Positions 1 to 10,807 of a stretch of 64,000 bases of DNA are shown piece by piece. The stretch covers positions 106,690,266 through 106,754,265 of the forward strand of contig OX465281.1 of the NCBI GenBank assembly GCA_949987705.1. The letters are read 5' to 3'. How positions within the stretch are numbered: the first letter of the stretch is position 1; each line of letters begins with the position of its first letter. The notes beneath the pieces are model-generated. The model made no database searches and was not told the DNA's origin. It worked only from the letters and a program-made list of their open reading frames with translations. Source of the stretch: Thereva unica. Its lineage: Eukaryota > Arthropoda > Insecta > Diptera > Therevidae. The position numbers were made by a program, and so were the translations under genes.

Positions 1-327
1 ATTTAAAAGTTGAAATAAATCTACCCTGCGATTTCTTGACGCTATAATTAAGAGAAAAATCGTAGGAGTTCAATGAATGTGTTTTGGATAAGATTGGTCC
101 AGGGCAACAGGTGGTAAAAAGCTAATAGCGAAAACACGTTTTTCCACGTTTTGGGTACGAAAAAAATGTTGTTTTGGAAAACAAAAAATACTACATAATA
201 GTGCTTAAAAAGACTAAAATTATGAGTTTTGGACCATTGAAATCGGTTTTTGAAAAGAAATAGATGTCATAAAAGCCTTTGAATCAAATTCTCCAAAAGT
301 CATAAAAGTTGAAAGCCTACAATGCCT
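1..327. other. AT-rich DNA, no gene seen
   Basis: I see no recognisable coding region, RNA or repeat here. The open frame running leftwards through 220-462 overlaps the foldback repeat and looks like chance. Confidence 0.5.
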
Positions 328-505
328 CATTTTACACGATGAAACACGAAACAAAAAGTTTCTTGCAAGCTTGCTCGGTTTGACGGAGAGGGTTGAGAGA
401 GGGCTTGAAGAAACACGTCCTCCTTCAAGCCGTCTCTCACTTCTTCCCATCAAACTGACCAAGCTTGAAGGAAACTTTTTGTTTCGTGTTTCATCGTGTA
501 AAATG
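328..505. repeat. Long foldback (inverted) repeat
   Basis: Two arms of 83 bp (328-410 and 423-505) are near-complementary around a 12-bp centre. The outer 35 bp of each arm match exactly (outer end CATTTTACACGATGAAACAC). Almost no unique DNA lies between the arms, which fits a foldback element or a head-to-head duplicated MITE end. No target duplication is evident. Confidence 0.8.
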
Positions 506-778
506 GACTAATGTGTCAGTGAATACACTGAACTTTCTTTCATTTATTTCAATTATGTAACATTTTTGGTCAGTTGTATGCGTTTTCATTTGACTTTGTT
601 TGTTAAATTATGATTTGGTAAATTGTTATTTGGATTTCTTATAACAATATCGCAATATAAAATTTTTTGATTTAAATCTGATTTAAATCAAAAAAATCGA
701 TTTATTCGATTTTTTTAAAAAAATCGTGATTTTTTTCAACCCTATTCTGTTTTTTAATTTAGTAGCGTATTTATCAAG
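506..778. other. AT-rich DNA, no gene seen
   Basis: Very AT-rich, with a short run of ATTTAAATC/GATTTAAAT palindromes at 667-720. Nothing codes convincingly. Confidence 0.5.
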
Positions 779-1161
779 TTTAAATAAATTCCACTTTAAA
801 AGCTGTCAGGTTGAACTTCTGACAACACACTTTGAGAATTCTTGCCTGAAAAGTGTTTCATGGACGGTGATTAGACTGTTCGTTCCTACGTACGTTCCTC
901 ATGAGCTTTTTAGATGAACGGGGAAGTGGAGATGAAGAAGGTCTTCATCCCCACTTCCCCGTTTATCTAAAATCTCGTGAGGAACGTACGTAGGAAAGAA
1001 CAGTCTGACCACCGTCATGAGATATCTTGCTCTGAAGTGTGCCAACTTGCTTTATTTAGTTTATTGAGACCGAAAAAAGGCAGAGCAGCTCGAGGTAGCT
1101 CACAGTAGAGCAGCTTGTTGTTAGAACTTCAACCTGACAGTTTTTAAAGTGTTTATTTAAC
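779..1161. repeat. Second long foldback element
   Basis: The ends are complementary: GCTGTCAGGTTGAACTTC near 802 pairs with GAACTTCAACCTGACAG near 1125. The centre is a near-perfect hairpin at about 914-962, built on GAACGGGGAAGTGG and its complement. Arms are about 150-200 bp with a few unpaired blocks. It is probably a non-autonomous foldback transposon. It shares no arm sequence with the repeat at 328-505. Confidence 0.75.
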
Positions 1162-1690
1162 TTTATTTAACACAACAAACCGAACTCCAATACAATTTCC
1201 GACAGACTGACTATTCTTATCCAAAAATTACATTTTACTTTTCTTATCGGCAGTTTTATCGGATGCAGTGTGGAATATGATCTACCAAGCTAATGGTTTT
1301 TCTTTTGGCTTTATTTTTAATGTATCGGATACGTCCGGTTGATTAAATTGTGCATTTGTTGCATTTTTCAACTCTAAGTATGTAACTCGTACGGTATTTT
1401 TCGCATTACGAAGGCCTTTTTTCGACCTATTTACTGGACTGCTGCAGTTTTATTTACATCACTTATTTTTAAGTCTACTTTTCATGTTGGCTATTTTTTT
1501 TCAATTTGTTTTTGAAATATCGTTAAATTAATAATAATTTGCTTTATTGCTTCCTTATTTTGTGATTTTATGAATGGCAGTTGTGTTTTCTTCAACAATA
1601 TTTGATATTTTTTAAATTGTTTTACCACAAAAATACTCATTTTTTCACTTTCTTTAGCTACCTTGACATGGGTAACTTTATTAAGCTTTT
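1162..1690. other. AT-rich DNA, no gene seen
   Basis: No homology recognised. A short minus-strand frame at 1491-1694 is rich in Lys and Ile, as expected of random AT-rich DNA. Confidence 0.5.
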
Positions 1691-1699
1691 GCAATGAAC

Positions 1700-1960
1700 T
1701 TAGTTAGTTGATAATATTTTCATGAGCAGATTCTCAGCTTTTTGCATACGACAATGAGATTGAGATCCTAGTTTTTGCTCGATCTCACATATAGAATCGA
1801 ATTTCTTCACATAACGCGATAGACTACTTTTGTCCATTGAGTAGGTCATAGCGGCTGATCGAATACTCATACCTTCAGTTTTGACCGCTTTGATTGCATT
1901 GAGCACAGCATCGAAATTACTGACAACGGTCAGTTTTTCTTAGCTTGCGATTCGTTATAG
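1700..1960 (-). pseudogene. Psq-type helix-turn-helix of a Tigger/Pogo-like transposase, relic
   Basis: The minus strand encodes about 65 residues with the pattern VLNAIKAVKTEGMSIRSAA followed by MDKSSLSRYVKKF. This is the usual form of a Pipsqueak helix-turn-helix at the N-terminus of Tigger/Pogo (CENP-B-like) transposases. Only the DNA-binding part is present. No DDE domain follows before the frame closes at 1700. The relic lies just 3' of a piggyBac relic on the same strand, probably by chance. Confidence 0.55.
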
Positions 1961-2034
1961 CGTTCCTTTTTTATCATTTCAGATAACGGTTTCGAATCGT
2001 TATCGATTTCGTTATCGAAGAAAGCTTTCGCTTT

Positions 2035-2295
<261 letters not shown>

Positions 2296-2356
2296 CTATT
2301 GAGAAACAAAAGAAGTTAAATACTCGGGCAAATCACTATCTACACGTTAAAAAAAA

Positions 2357-2424
2357 CTTGCCCGAACGAGACTCGGGATTGTCAGTGTAAGTGAAAACGT
2401 CACGCCCGAGTGTAGTTCGGGCAA
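2357..2424. repeat. Stem-loop with 20-bp arms
   Basis: CTTGCCCGAACGAGACTCGG (2357 on) pairs with CCCGAGTGTAGTTCGGGC (2404 on), with two or three mismatches and a 26-nt loop. It is GC-rich compared with its surroundings. It could be a MITE end or a structured element; the function is unknown. Confidence 0.6.
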
Positions 2425-2497
2425 AACTGGCAAGTGATTAAATGTGAAGTATCCGATTTTACCCATACAAAATATGCAGCGTCTAAAAATTTCACAG

Positions 2498-2562
2498 TGT
2501 CTCAACCTACGTGCCTAAACGTGTCTCAACCTACGTGCCTAAAGGTTTCTCAACCTACGTGC
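2498..2562 (+). repeat. Three tandem copies of a 24-bp unit
   Basis: The unit TGTCTCAACCTACGTGCCTA recurs at 2498, 2522 and 2546, the last copy partial. Two more degenerate copies occur at 2884 and 2902. All are in the same orientation. They lie next to a hAT-like relic and may be remains of transposon subterminal repeats. I see no gene in 2260-2930. Confidence 0.75.
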
Positions 2563-2967
2563 ATCGATGCGATTTCGGCATGACGCAAATTTTTATCACA
2601 ATGACTCCGCATGTTCGCAATTTAACCAGAATATTAAAGTAGAAGTAAAACTGCAGTGAAAATGTTATATTTACCTTCTTTTAGCGCAAAACACTTCTCG
2701 TTTTTCAAGACTGAACTTGATTCTGGCTTCACTTTTTTCGAGAGATTCTTGGCAACGCGCTGTATAAAATACAGGAAGTGAGAATAATCGCCCCTCTCTT
2801 TTATGAAAAATTTTGACTAATGACATGACTACATGAGTGCATGAACATTAGAGTCCTGAATGTAATGAAGTGAAATTATTCAGCTGTCTCATCTTACGTG
2901 CCGTCTCAACCTACGTGCCTCTCCCCTAATATTTTTAACTCCTCCAGCACTTTCAAAATCATTATAC

Positions 2968-3183
2968 CTATATACATCTTTGTGCTATTAAACTTTTTTC
3001 CGTCAGGTTTTCGACTAAAAAGTCTTTATTAACAGAAAAACTGCGTTCGACGCTTGAATTTCCGTGAAAAAGTATACACATTTTCTTAAAAAAAATTTGA
3101 AGTTTATCCGATGATTGTTCATGAATAAAAATTGCCAGAGAAAACGTGTCTAATCGGTGGCTTTTTCTATCAAAACTTTTCAA
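2968..3183 (-). pseudogene. hAT-type transposase, C-terminal relic
   Basis: The 71-residue frame has the pattern HGNSSVERSFSVNKDFLVEN followed by LTEKSLIAQR. It resembles the C-terminal dimerisation segment of hAT-like (zinc-finger-linked) transposases. The bulk of the enzyme is missing on both sides. The family assignment rests on this one segment only. Confidence 0.5.
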
Positions 3184-3472
3184 CTTTATTTGAACATTGT
3201 CTCTAGTTACTAAAGTACAAAACTCTTTTTACAAAATCAGCATCAAGCGCATTCATCCAATTTTTCTCGACAAATATTTCTAATGTAGCCCCCAGTCTTG
3301 TTTTAAAAGTTGTTTCTTTCAACATAATGCCGTATTCACAATTTTAAAGTGCTAATTTTGCTATGTGCACAGTGTTGAAGTGAATTTTCGGACATAATTT
3401 AAAAAATGTCAATATCAGCTGTAACATTAAAAAATATTCATTTCTCGACAAATATTTCCGCTTTCAGACAAG

Positions 3473-3664
3473 ATGAGTGGAAAAATCGAAATATTAATAG
3501 AAAATGTCCGCAAATACAGATTTTTGTTTGATACTTCCCACGAAAATTATAAAAATGTTTTGAAAAAGGCTGAAGCATGGGATGAGATAGCTCAAGAGCT
3601 CAATATGACATTTCATTTCATGGACCCAACATCGTCTTTTCTTCTTTTTGCCTTGCAAAGCTAA
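3473..3664 (+). pseudogene. MADF/Myb-SANT-like domain, first part
   Basis: The frame starts with ATG and reads LIENVRKYRFLFDTSHENYK then AWDEIAQELN, the first two helices of a MADF DNA-binding domain. A plausible splice acceptor (pyrimidines then CAG) lies seven bases before the ATG. The protein should continue past the frame end at 3664 if an intron is present; I cannot see the next exon. MADF proteins in flies are either host regulators or partners of PIF/Harbinger transposases; the surroundings favour the latter. Confidence 0.5.
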
Positions 3665-4168
3665 TAACAGAAGGAGTAGTTCTTCGTCCGAGGTCATACT
3701 TAATGTAAATAAATAAGAAATTTCCCTAGAAGAACGCGACCAGACTGGACCGCTCACACAAAAATATCGCGTTCTATGTGTAGCCGCATATCGCAGACCG
3801 CCGCGATGACCGCTGGATCGCTGCCCGCGACAGACCGCTTTCTGTGTGCCCGAGCCTTAAGAGTTTTGGAACAACAGTTTGAGACAATAAAGATCTCATC
3901 ATTTCATGCAAATCATCAAACATAAAAGGTAATAATGGTGCGTCACTTTGATAGAGCTTTAAAAAAATGAAAGAAATGACTTCGTTGGGTGATTTGCGAA
4001 CTATGGTTTCATCATATAAATAAAAATGAGCAATATTTGTTTTTGCAGAAAGGATGCAAAAATTATACACCCAGAGTTGACGCTTATAAAAAGCAAATTT
4101 TGTTTGTTGCAAAAGGGGGGCAAATCCAGATCTGCCTCTGTTTTGCACCAAACGTACAACGAAAACTT
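3665..4168. other. Intergenic, short inverted repeats
   Basis: It contains AGAACGCGA (3730) paired with TCGCGTTCT (3767), and a GC-rich block of GACCGCT/GATCGCT words at 3783-3845 that looks like the end of a DNA transposon. No gene is supported. Confidence 0.35.
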
Positions 4169-4307
4169 AGGGGGCAGATCCAAATATTTCTATAGCGCTC
4201 TTGCTTTTCGTCGATACTATTCCGAACATGCACCAAACGATAGTATATTTTTTTAAAATAAAGTAAGTGAAAAAAAACCGAAAATCTAAAAATTGGATCT
4301 GCCCCCT
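4169..4307. mobile_element. 139-bp MITE-like element
   Basis: The ends AGGGGGCAGATCCAA (4169) and TTGGATCTGCCCCCT (4293) are exact 15-bp inverted repeats. A further fragment of the same motif (GGGGGGCAAATCC) lies outside at about 4115. No target duplication could be set, and the interior codes for nothing. Confidence 0.65.
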
Positions 4308-4329
4308 CTTGCAGCAAGGTCCTCAATTA

Positions 4330-5110
4330 TCGCCCAATAAATTTGATTTCTACTTTATTACAAGCTTTTCTCCAAGTGTTTATTTAATTGACCGAATTAG
4401 AAATGATTTTGAGGAAAATCAAACTAGAGAGCAAGCAGAATTTAGAACAGGATTCGCTATAACTGATCATCTTCGAACAATAAACCAAATTTTAGAAAAG
4501 TGTACAGAGTATCAAAAATTAAAAAAAGCAAGATAAAAAAGCAGGTTTGAATATAAACAAAGAAAAAACCAAAATACTAACTAATTTTGACGAAATAGAT
4601 TTATATCTAGAAAATGAAAAGTTGGGGTATCCCGAAGATTTCATCTATCTCGGTCAAAAAAAGCCAGATAAATGAAATCGATAGAAGAATAACTAAGGGG
4701 TGGAAGCAACTATTTAACTTAAAAAATACCTATTTGTTGGAGCAGTTCTGCCTGTCCTAAGTTATGGTTCACAAACATGGAGCCTTACAACTGAAGTAGA
4801 AAATAAACAAAGTATGTCAAAGGGTTATGGAAAGGTGTTTATTCAACATTTCAAAGCGTTAGGGAATGAAAAATGAAACACTTCAAGGAACAACAGGCTT
4901 TACAGACGTAATTGAAAGAATTCGCCATGGGCAGTGCATATAGATTGATTAAAAGATGGGATATGGACAATATAGGTAACAAATTGACGCCTGGAGATGG
5001 AAGGAGAAAGGTTGGAAGGCATGACATTGAACGTTATGCTTGAAACTGGAAACAGCGAGCACAAGACAAAGTTAATTGGGGGAGGCTTATGCCCGTTCAA
5101 ATTAAAAACA
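4330..5110 (+). pseudogene. RTE-like LINE, reverse transcriptase C-terminal part, decayed
   Basis: Several frames read together give a LINE reverse transcriptase tail. At 4370-4530 is YLIDRIRNDFEENQTREQAEF, the RT segment just before the catalytic strand. At 4550-4640 is NINKEKTKILTN, with FIYLGQ after it. At 4690-4800 is VLPVLSYGSQTWSLT. At 4990-5080 is the closing WKQRAQDKVNW motif of RTE-type elements. The YADD-type catalytic box falls in a deletion. At least four frameshifts are needed, so it is long dead. Confidence 0.65.
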
Positions 5111-5140
5111 AATTATATATTTGTAACTACCCTTTATTTA

Positions 5141-5390
5141 GGGCCCTATTGTGGAACGAGTCGATTTGACGACTTTGAGTCGATGTTAAAATTTCATACT
5201 GAGAAAGTCGATTTTTATCGATTAAAACATAAGTATGAGTCGATTACATTTTTGGCGTCGACTTGACAATTATGTAATCGACTCATGATAATGCTTTTAT
5301 CGACTAATTTCGACAAAAAACGACTTTCGCAGAAAGAAATTTTAACATCGACTCAAAGTCGTCAAATTGGCGATAGCCACAATAGGCCTC
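5141..5390. mobile_element. 250-bp PIF/Harbinger-type MITE with TTA duplication
   Basis: The two ends are complementary over about 55 bp; the outermost 14 bp are GGGCCCTATTGTGG and, at the far end, the complement of GAGGCCTATTGTGG. TTA lies at both 5138-5140 and 5391-5393, the target duplication expected of PIF/Harbinger elements. The whole element is an imperfect palindrome rich in GTCGA words. It has no coding capacity. Confidence 0.8.
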
Positions 5391-5557
5391 TTACTCTTTT
5401 CTGTTCATTTTATTACTATTAAAATCAATCAATTATTTATTAAATTAAAACTAAATGAATTAAATCTAAGTAAATATAGGGTGATCAAAACTAAAAGATG
5501 ATTGAAAATGTTAGTCAGTTATATGTATAATCATTATAATGTTAACATTGTAAAATA

Positions 5558-6508
5558 CAGCTGTGAACATTAAAATAGCAGTAGTCAAAAAAAAATTTAA
5601 ATAGTTAAATATATTCCAAGTAGCTTACATAATAATAAATATTTACGGGTATTTTATTTTCATACGTCAAAGTAATTAATTAAAAACGAAAAATGAAAAA
5701 CGTATTCCTACAAACAATACTGTAAAACGGTGAGATGTCTTTAACGTGGTTAACATTAAAATAGTAGTCTTTTATCTTGATTAGAATTCTGTAAAGAAAA
5801 GTTGCCCAAAAATAGTTTTTTGTCGTTAAATTAAACGTTTCAGTGTTATAACACCTAATATTTTGTTGCATCTCCCAATGCTTCGATAACTGCTTTGCAA
5901 CGTCGCGACATTGAGTCGACTAATTTACTGCATCCAGCAGCCGGTATAGAGTACCATGCATTTTGCACAGCTCCCCAAAGTTGTGCATTATTTGTTGGAT
6001 TCGCTTCAGCCACACCTCTTTTAAAGTCTCCCCAAAGATTTTCAATGGGGTTGAGATCAGGAGACTGAGCTGGCCAGTCCATAACCTCCACTCCATTGAC
6101 CCGAAACCATTCCTTTGCCTTACGACTGGTATGTTTTGTGTCATTATCCTGCTGGACAACCCATCTAAGAGGCATTTCTTCGCAAGGGTATGGTAGCATT
6201 ACATTTTCCAAAATACTCACATACACATTTTGGTCCATGATACCATCAATTTTGTGTATGGGACCCACACCGTAATACAAAAAACATTTTTGACCCACCA
6301 AACTTAACTGTTTTCGTGGTTTATTTTGGATGGTACTCCATATTTGGTGGACGTCGGACATAATCTCTAGAGCCAGTGTGAATTTTTTAAATTTAGGAGT
6401 ACAGCTAAATACCCTCACATAATTCTTAGAATTTTTCGCCATCATAACGATTAGAAATGAGTTTAATGGATTTGAATCGAAGTACTGCTATTTTAGTGTT
6501 CACAGCTG
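5558..6508 (-). mobile_element. Tc1-family transposon, internally deleted (951 bp)
   Basis: The inverted ends are CAGCTGTGAACATTAAAATA at 5558 and its complement ending at 6508, with one mismatch in about 26 bp. TA flanks both sides (5556-5557 and 6509-6510). An intact Tc1 element is about 1.6 kb, so some 650 bp are missing from the transposase gene. No gene is seen in the AT-rich 5394-5555. Confidence 0.9.
5855..6445 (-). pseudogene. Tc1 transposase, catalytic C-terminal half
   Basis: The frame holds the DDE domain of a Tc1 transposase from about residue 50 on: GQKCFLYYGVGPIH, then QQDNDTKHTSRKAKEWF with the second catalytic Asp, then PAQSPDLNPIENLWGDFKR with the final Glu (DD34E spacing). 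The C-terminus runs to the normal GDATKY-type end. The first 50 residues do not match the family: the helix-turn-helix and the first catalytic Asp have been lost in the deletion. It cannot act on its own. Confidence 0.85.
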
Positions 6509-6702
6509 TATGTACCTTGGGCGAAATAAAAGCTATAATAATAAATTCACAACAGTTTTATTTTTCTTGTATCTTCTGAATAAAAAAAATTCCTTTCAGA
6601 AATCAATTGGTTAATTTGAGAGGAAAACCACGGAAAAACAGTAGAAAGCATACGTTTAGTTCTGACCAGAGCAAAAGATTCATGCAGAAGGTTACAGAAT
6701 GA

Positions 6703-7090
6703 TACTATTTTTTATGTGATAGTCTAAGCTTAGGTGTCACCCTTTATACTACTAGTCCGTCATGGTGCAATATGTCTAGTAATAAGCTTAGCTCGAAGGA
6801 TAGAGAGAAATATACGATATATTAGTGGGAGTTGGGTGGGTGTTGGAGTAGATGGTGGTGAACCTTGCGTTTGAACTCGGGTGTTGTATGAGTTCGGGAA
6901 TACTGACTATATGCACCATTCCATGGAAGAGAGGTATATCCTTGTAATAGGGCTGGTATGTCAATTGATTTGTAATCACGATATGTGAAAATTTTTTGCT
7001 GAACCTTTTCAACCTTGAAATTTAAGCAGAGATAGAGGATGTCACTTTGAATAGAGAAGACGAGGAAGAGCAATTTATTAAAGACGGGGA
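6703..7090 (-). pseudogene. Jockey/CR1-type LINE 3' end (RT C-terminus and 3' UTR)
   Basis: The minus strand encodes THTTPEFKRKVHHHLLQHP, the same closing motif as the LINE at 20610-21228. Below it, 6703-6800 matches that copy's 3' UTR (blocks TAAGCTTA, CTAGACAT, GACTAGTAGTA, AAAGGGTGAC, CACATAAAAAA). 6511-6702 holds no gene. The RT core is missing, and the endonuclease part of what may be the same insertion lies at 7348-7960. Confidence 0.65.
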
Positions 7091-7134
7091 AGCATTTTGG
7101 CAACACTAATGCATAGCATTCTTTACGTATTTTC

Positions 7135-7295
7135 GTCTAACCCGGACAGTGGCTGTGTTATATTTATTCAAAAACCGGGAGGGATATCGTTTCTCAGCAA
7201 CCATCTCGGTGAGAACGCTTCACTTGGCTAAATGCTTGAAGCAGACCCTTCGCAAAACCTGAACCAATTTCACTACGCCTATGTCCGGGTTAGAC
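7135..7295. mobile_element. 161-bp MITE-like element inside the LINE relic
   Basis: GTCTAACCCGGACA at 7135 and TGTCCGGGTTAGAC at 7282 are perfect inverted ends. The element separates the 3' and endonuclease pieces of the LINE on the minus strand. Right after it, a 26-bp unit (ATTTTGTTGTTGTGGTTAAA) is repeated twice at 7306-7353. Confidence 0.7.
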
Positions 7296-7347
7296 AATGT
7301 ACATATTTTGTTGTTGTGGTTAAAGTCATTGTATTTTGTTGTTGTGG

Positions 7348-7960
7348 TTAAAGTGGAGGGAGAGAATTGAGAGAAAATTTCTTGATCCCAAGTGCTTCCC
7401 TCAAATCCGTGTACATGTACGCTATTTTCGGTTCCTTATCTTCTCTATTCAAAGGGATGTCATGATCGAGATAATTGGGCGGGCTAATTTGATTATGAAA
7501 TAATACATTGTCCACATTCGGCACAAAAAATATATCCAGCAATGATGGATTATTAGTATCAAAATGCGTTGGAAGTCGATTAACGGGTTTAAGGTCGAAG
7601 GTATTGAAAAAATCAAGGAAGTTTTTGGAACGGACATTCTTCGATAAAATGTTAACATTAAATTCTCCTCTACATAAGATATTGTCGTAGTTACGGGTAA
7701 CGTCGGAGAACCACTCTTGCAACCCGCTAGCTTCAGAAATAGTGGACAATAATCCACAGAGACAAGACATTTGCTGTAGCCTTTATTAGTTTCAATGCTA
7801 AGGAACTCTAGAACATTTGAAACGGACTCCTTAACTTGCAGGGATCGAAAACTGTCCTTAACATAAATAGCTACTCCACCATCAGCGCGATTTTCCTATC
7901 ATTTCGGAATAGGTTATAACCATTTATGGACACAAGTTTCGACGGCACGTGATGGCGTAA
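7348..7960 (-). pseudogene. LINE apurinic endonuclease domain, decayed
   Basis: Reading from 7960 downwards on the minus strand: GYNLFRNDR, ADGGVAIYVKDSF, then, after a frameshift, CRGEFNVNIL (for the family's GDFN box), FDLKPVNRLPTHF and SLLDIFFVPNVDNVLF. These are the ordered blocks of the APE-type endonuclease of Jockey/CR1-clade LINEs. At least one frameshift and a changed GDFN box mean it is inactive. Order and strand agree with the 3' piece at 6703-7090. Confidence 0.7.
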
Positions 7961-8769
7961 TGAGGCTTCGGATCAGGGACTAAAAACGAAAAGTATTTTG
8001 TTCGTTTCCGATCAGAACGAAAACTTCGAGTTCTTTCGTTCTCGTTTTCGTTCCGTTCTTAGTCGCTGCTTCGGATACCACTATAACGTGAATATTATTC
8101 GTCTAATTTGGGTGAATTCAAAAACAACACTGTTGCAACACTGCAGAATTCAGCAATTAGAAGTATGTAGCTCGAAGATGTTAAGCAAAGTTCTGATTTT
8201 GTTCATATTAAAGCCGGCTACCCGAAGTCATCAACACGAGATAGTGGATAGTGGACTCCACATTCAGCACAAGGGCCAGTAAAATGAGTCCGGGATGCGA
8301 CATAGTTAAAAATTCTAAGGTCTTGCAGCAATATCCTAATATTACAGAAAACAAAGAAAAAAAAAACAGTGGGTGTGTGTACTTATGTACGCGCATTAGA
8401 AGTTATACTTCTTTGGCATAAATTGGAGTCTTATTATATTCATGCGTTGGAAGTTGGAAGCATCATGATGCCGACAGGCTCTAGCCTGCAGATTATACGG
8501 GACTCAAATTCTAACTGAAATCACCTACTAGTTGACTTATCAGGCCTAACTACAATGGTTTTAAGATGCCTCATCAAATTTTCTTAAGACTGGCTGATTT
8601 CCTGTCAACACGCAAAGAATGTTAACCTTCATATGCGTCGCCAGCTAGTTCAGCTCTTATCTGCCTGATAATAAGCCTTACTCTCTTCCTTTTGGTTTCC
8701 GCCTTAGCTACCAATAGAGGATATTTAACTTCTCCACTTTATTCCATAGATCACACAATGGTACCATTT
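7961..8769. other. Intergenic, no gene seen
   Basis: No homology recognised on either strand. A run of GAACGAAAAC/GTTTTCGTTC words at 7988-8058 is locally palindromic. Confidence 0.4.
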
Positions 8770-8960
8770 TAGTTTTCTTTGCTCTTAGCCGTGCCTTTAG
8801 CTGTCGGTTCCTCGGCTAATCTTCGACGCTCCAAAAGGGCATGGTCTGTGTCCTCTTTCACATTTAGGAATGCCGGGCATTGCGTGGACTCATATTGTCC
8901 GAGCCGATGGAGGTATGCCTTCATAACTCACCTCTCCATGCTCTCTCGAGACCCATCCTT
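8770..8960 (-). pseudogene. R1/LOA-type LINE C-terminal fragment (weak)
   Basis: The minus strand reads MKAYLHRLGQYESTQCPAF then EDTDHALLERRR. This resembles the zinc-binding tail after the RT of R1/LOA/I-type LINEs (YLHRxG...C...EDAEHxLxxC). Only one of the expected Cys residues remains. It could be chance; the order of motifs is the only support. Confidence 0.4.
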
Positions 8961-8970
8961 CCACGTTTGT

Positions 8971-9780
8971 TATGAGCCGGTGAGTTCATCGACCTTGATC
9001 GACTAATTTTACTTCCTTTGCCACTACTGAAATCAACGTCACTTCTAAATTATGTTTACTTCTCTAGCTTCTTCTACTTGTGGTTACTCCCCTCAGTCCT
9101 GGCAGGTACTGTCGCTCCTGCCTTCCTGGTAGAGGGTATATTTTACCCAAAGAAAGTTTAGGCGCGGTTTTATTTTAGTGAGAATATTTTTTGACATTCC
9201 AACCGTGACGTTTTGTTTTATTGGAATGTTAATATCCTTTTTTAACGATTTCCAACATAACAAATTTCAAATTGCAAAAAGTATGGAGCAATAAACAAAA
9301 AAAAAATAATAAAGCAAAGAGACAAAAAAAATTTTTTTTTTTTCAAACAATTATAACAGTAACTAGTAGCAATATTGGAAAAGTGCCAATCATCATTTCT
9401 AATAAATAAATGTTTGAATTTTCAGAAAAAAAAAATACTACAAGCCAGTTTGCTTCAATAACTATATTTTTTTGTTATTTGAAAATGAGCTATTTTACGA
9501 AAATCCGTCATTAATCTTTCTTTCTATTTTGGGTTTAAATTGACGTTTCTGAGTTGTAAAGTACAATTTTTTGCAGTATTTTTCAATTATTTAATGCAAG
9601 CAACATACTTTCATTTATAACAGTCAATATTCAAAATCAAAATGGTGGATCTAAATTGTTTAAATTAACAACAGATGATGAAAATGAATAAAAAATTTGG
9701 TTTTTCGATATTTTCGACTTTCAATCCTTCAATGTATTTTTTTTCATAAATTTTTACTTTTCAAAAATTTAATTTCCACA
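8971..9780. other. AT-rich DNA, no gene seen
   Basis: It includes long A and T runs around 9297-9345. I see no coding or structural feature. Confidence 0.5.
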
Positions 9781-10350
9781 ATTGAAGAGCGATATTCCAA
9801 AACGTACTAAGTCAATTTTTGTTTAATTTTAATATTGTACTGCTTTCCAATCTATGACGTAGTAGTTATGCATTCACATAAACATTTATCACAAATCATA
9901 CTCATTCCGATGTATAATGGGTCATACAAATGAATTTTCCATCAATTTCAATAGCTAGTATTCATATTGAATTTTTTAATGTTTTTTTTATATTAAAAAT
10001 AAAGATTTGAAAAATACTATTCTTTCTTTTGCTGGGCTGGACTTTCTGAGGACTGAAAACATTTACCATAGTATCATAATTTTACTATGAAATTTTATTT
10101 CAAAATGTACTAAGTAATTGACTTAGTACATTATGAAAATGTACCACCATAAATAAAACCATTTTTTTCATATAAAATGTAGCAAATTTATTTATATTTT
10201 TATAAATAATAGTTTCTTTTATCGGTTTTTTGAGAAAGGAAATAATATTACAGCCCTTTAGGCGAGAGTGAAAGTGATATTCAGTTTTTTTTTATTTCCC
10301 ACTAATTACATCATAAGAACTTAGCACGTTTTGGAATATCGCTCTTCAAT
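9781..10350. mobile_element. 570-bp TIR element, family not recognised
   Basis: ATTGAAGAGCGATATTCCAA at 9781 continues to a perfect 25-bp inverted repeat with 10326-10350. Inside, ACTAAGTCAATT/AATTGACTTAGT words recur near both ends and as a hairpin at about 10107-10131. The interior is AT-rich and non-coding. No flanking duplication is obvious, so the superfamily is open. Confidence 0.75.
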
Positions 10351-10578
10351 TTCTCTCAACTTCCTGGCACGTGAGTAAGAAATGCCCAAACCGATAATGG
10401 AACAGCATAAACAGTATGCTAGACCATATAAATGACTTTGATCATGACCGAACTAATTACTCCCATATCTCTAAATTTTTTACGCATGCACGTTAGACCT
10501 GTATCCCTACCTCCATCAGAATGATACGACGTTTCATAAGGCTCTGGGTATTTTATACCCATGAGTCAGGACTGAGGG

Positions 10579-10791
10579 TTAAATTGAGCGCGTTAGGGTA
10601 ACTGAAATATCATACAAAGAGTTTCGGGCAAATACAGCATCATTTATGGTACCGTGCCGTGTATTTGAAACCAATCGATCATTATTCAGCGCTAGATTTA
10701 CATGATCTTGGAGAAAGTTAATAGGTGGACGGGAATCTTCGCCTCTGCCAAGAACTTCTTCTTTTTTGTATGGCCATAATACTTGTTTCAA
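10579..10791 (-). pseudogene. Possible LINE endonuclease fragment (weak)
   Basis: The frame contains RHGTINDAVFARNSLYDISV, loosely like the segment before the SDH box of LINE endonucleases. The SDH box itself is not seen. I give it little weight. No gene is seen in 10351-10578. Confidence 0.25.
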
Positions 10792-10807
10792 AAATTAGAT
10801 TTTTGAT

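Noticed and set aside
2498..2562. CRISPR-like or satellite array
   Set aside because: Only three contiguous copies without spacers, in a eukaryotic genome; a short tandem duplication is enough.
6703..6806. A fifth SINE copy
   Set aside because: The T-run and first 100 bases look like the SINE tail, but the match to the LINE 3' UTR at 21125-21228 is much better, and LINE coding sequence follows.
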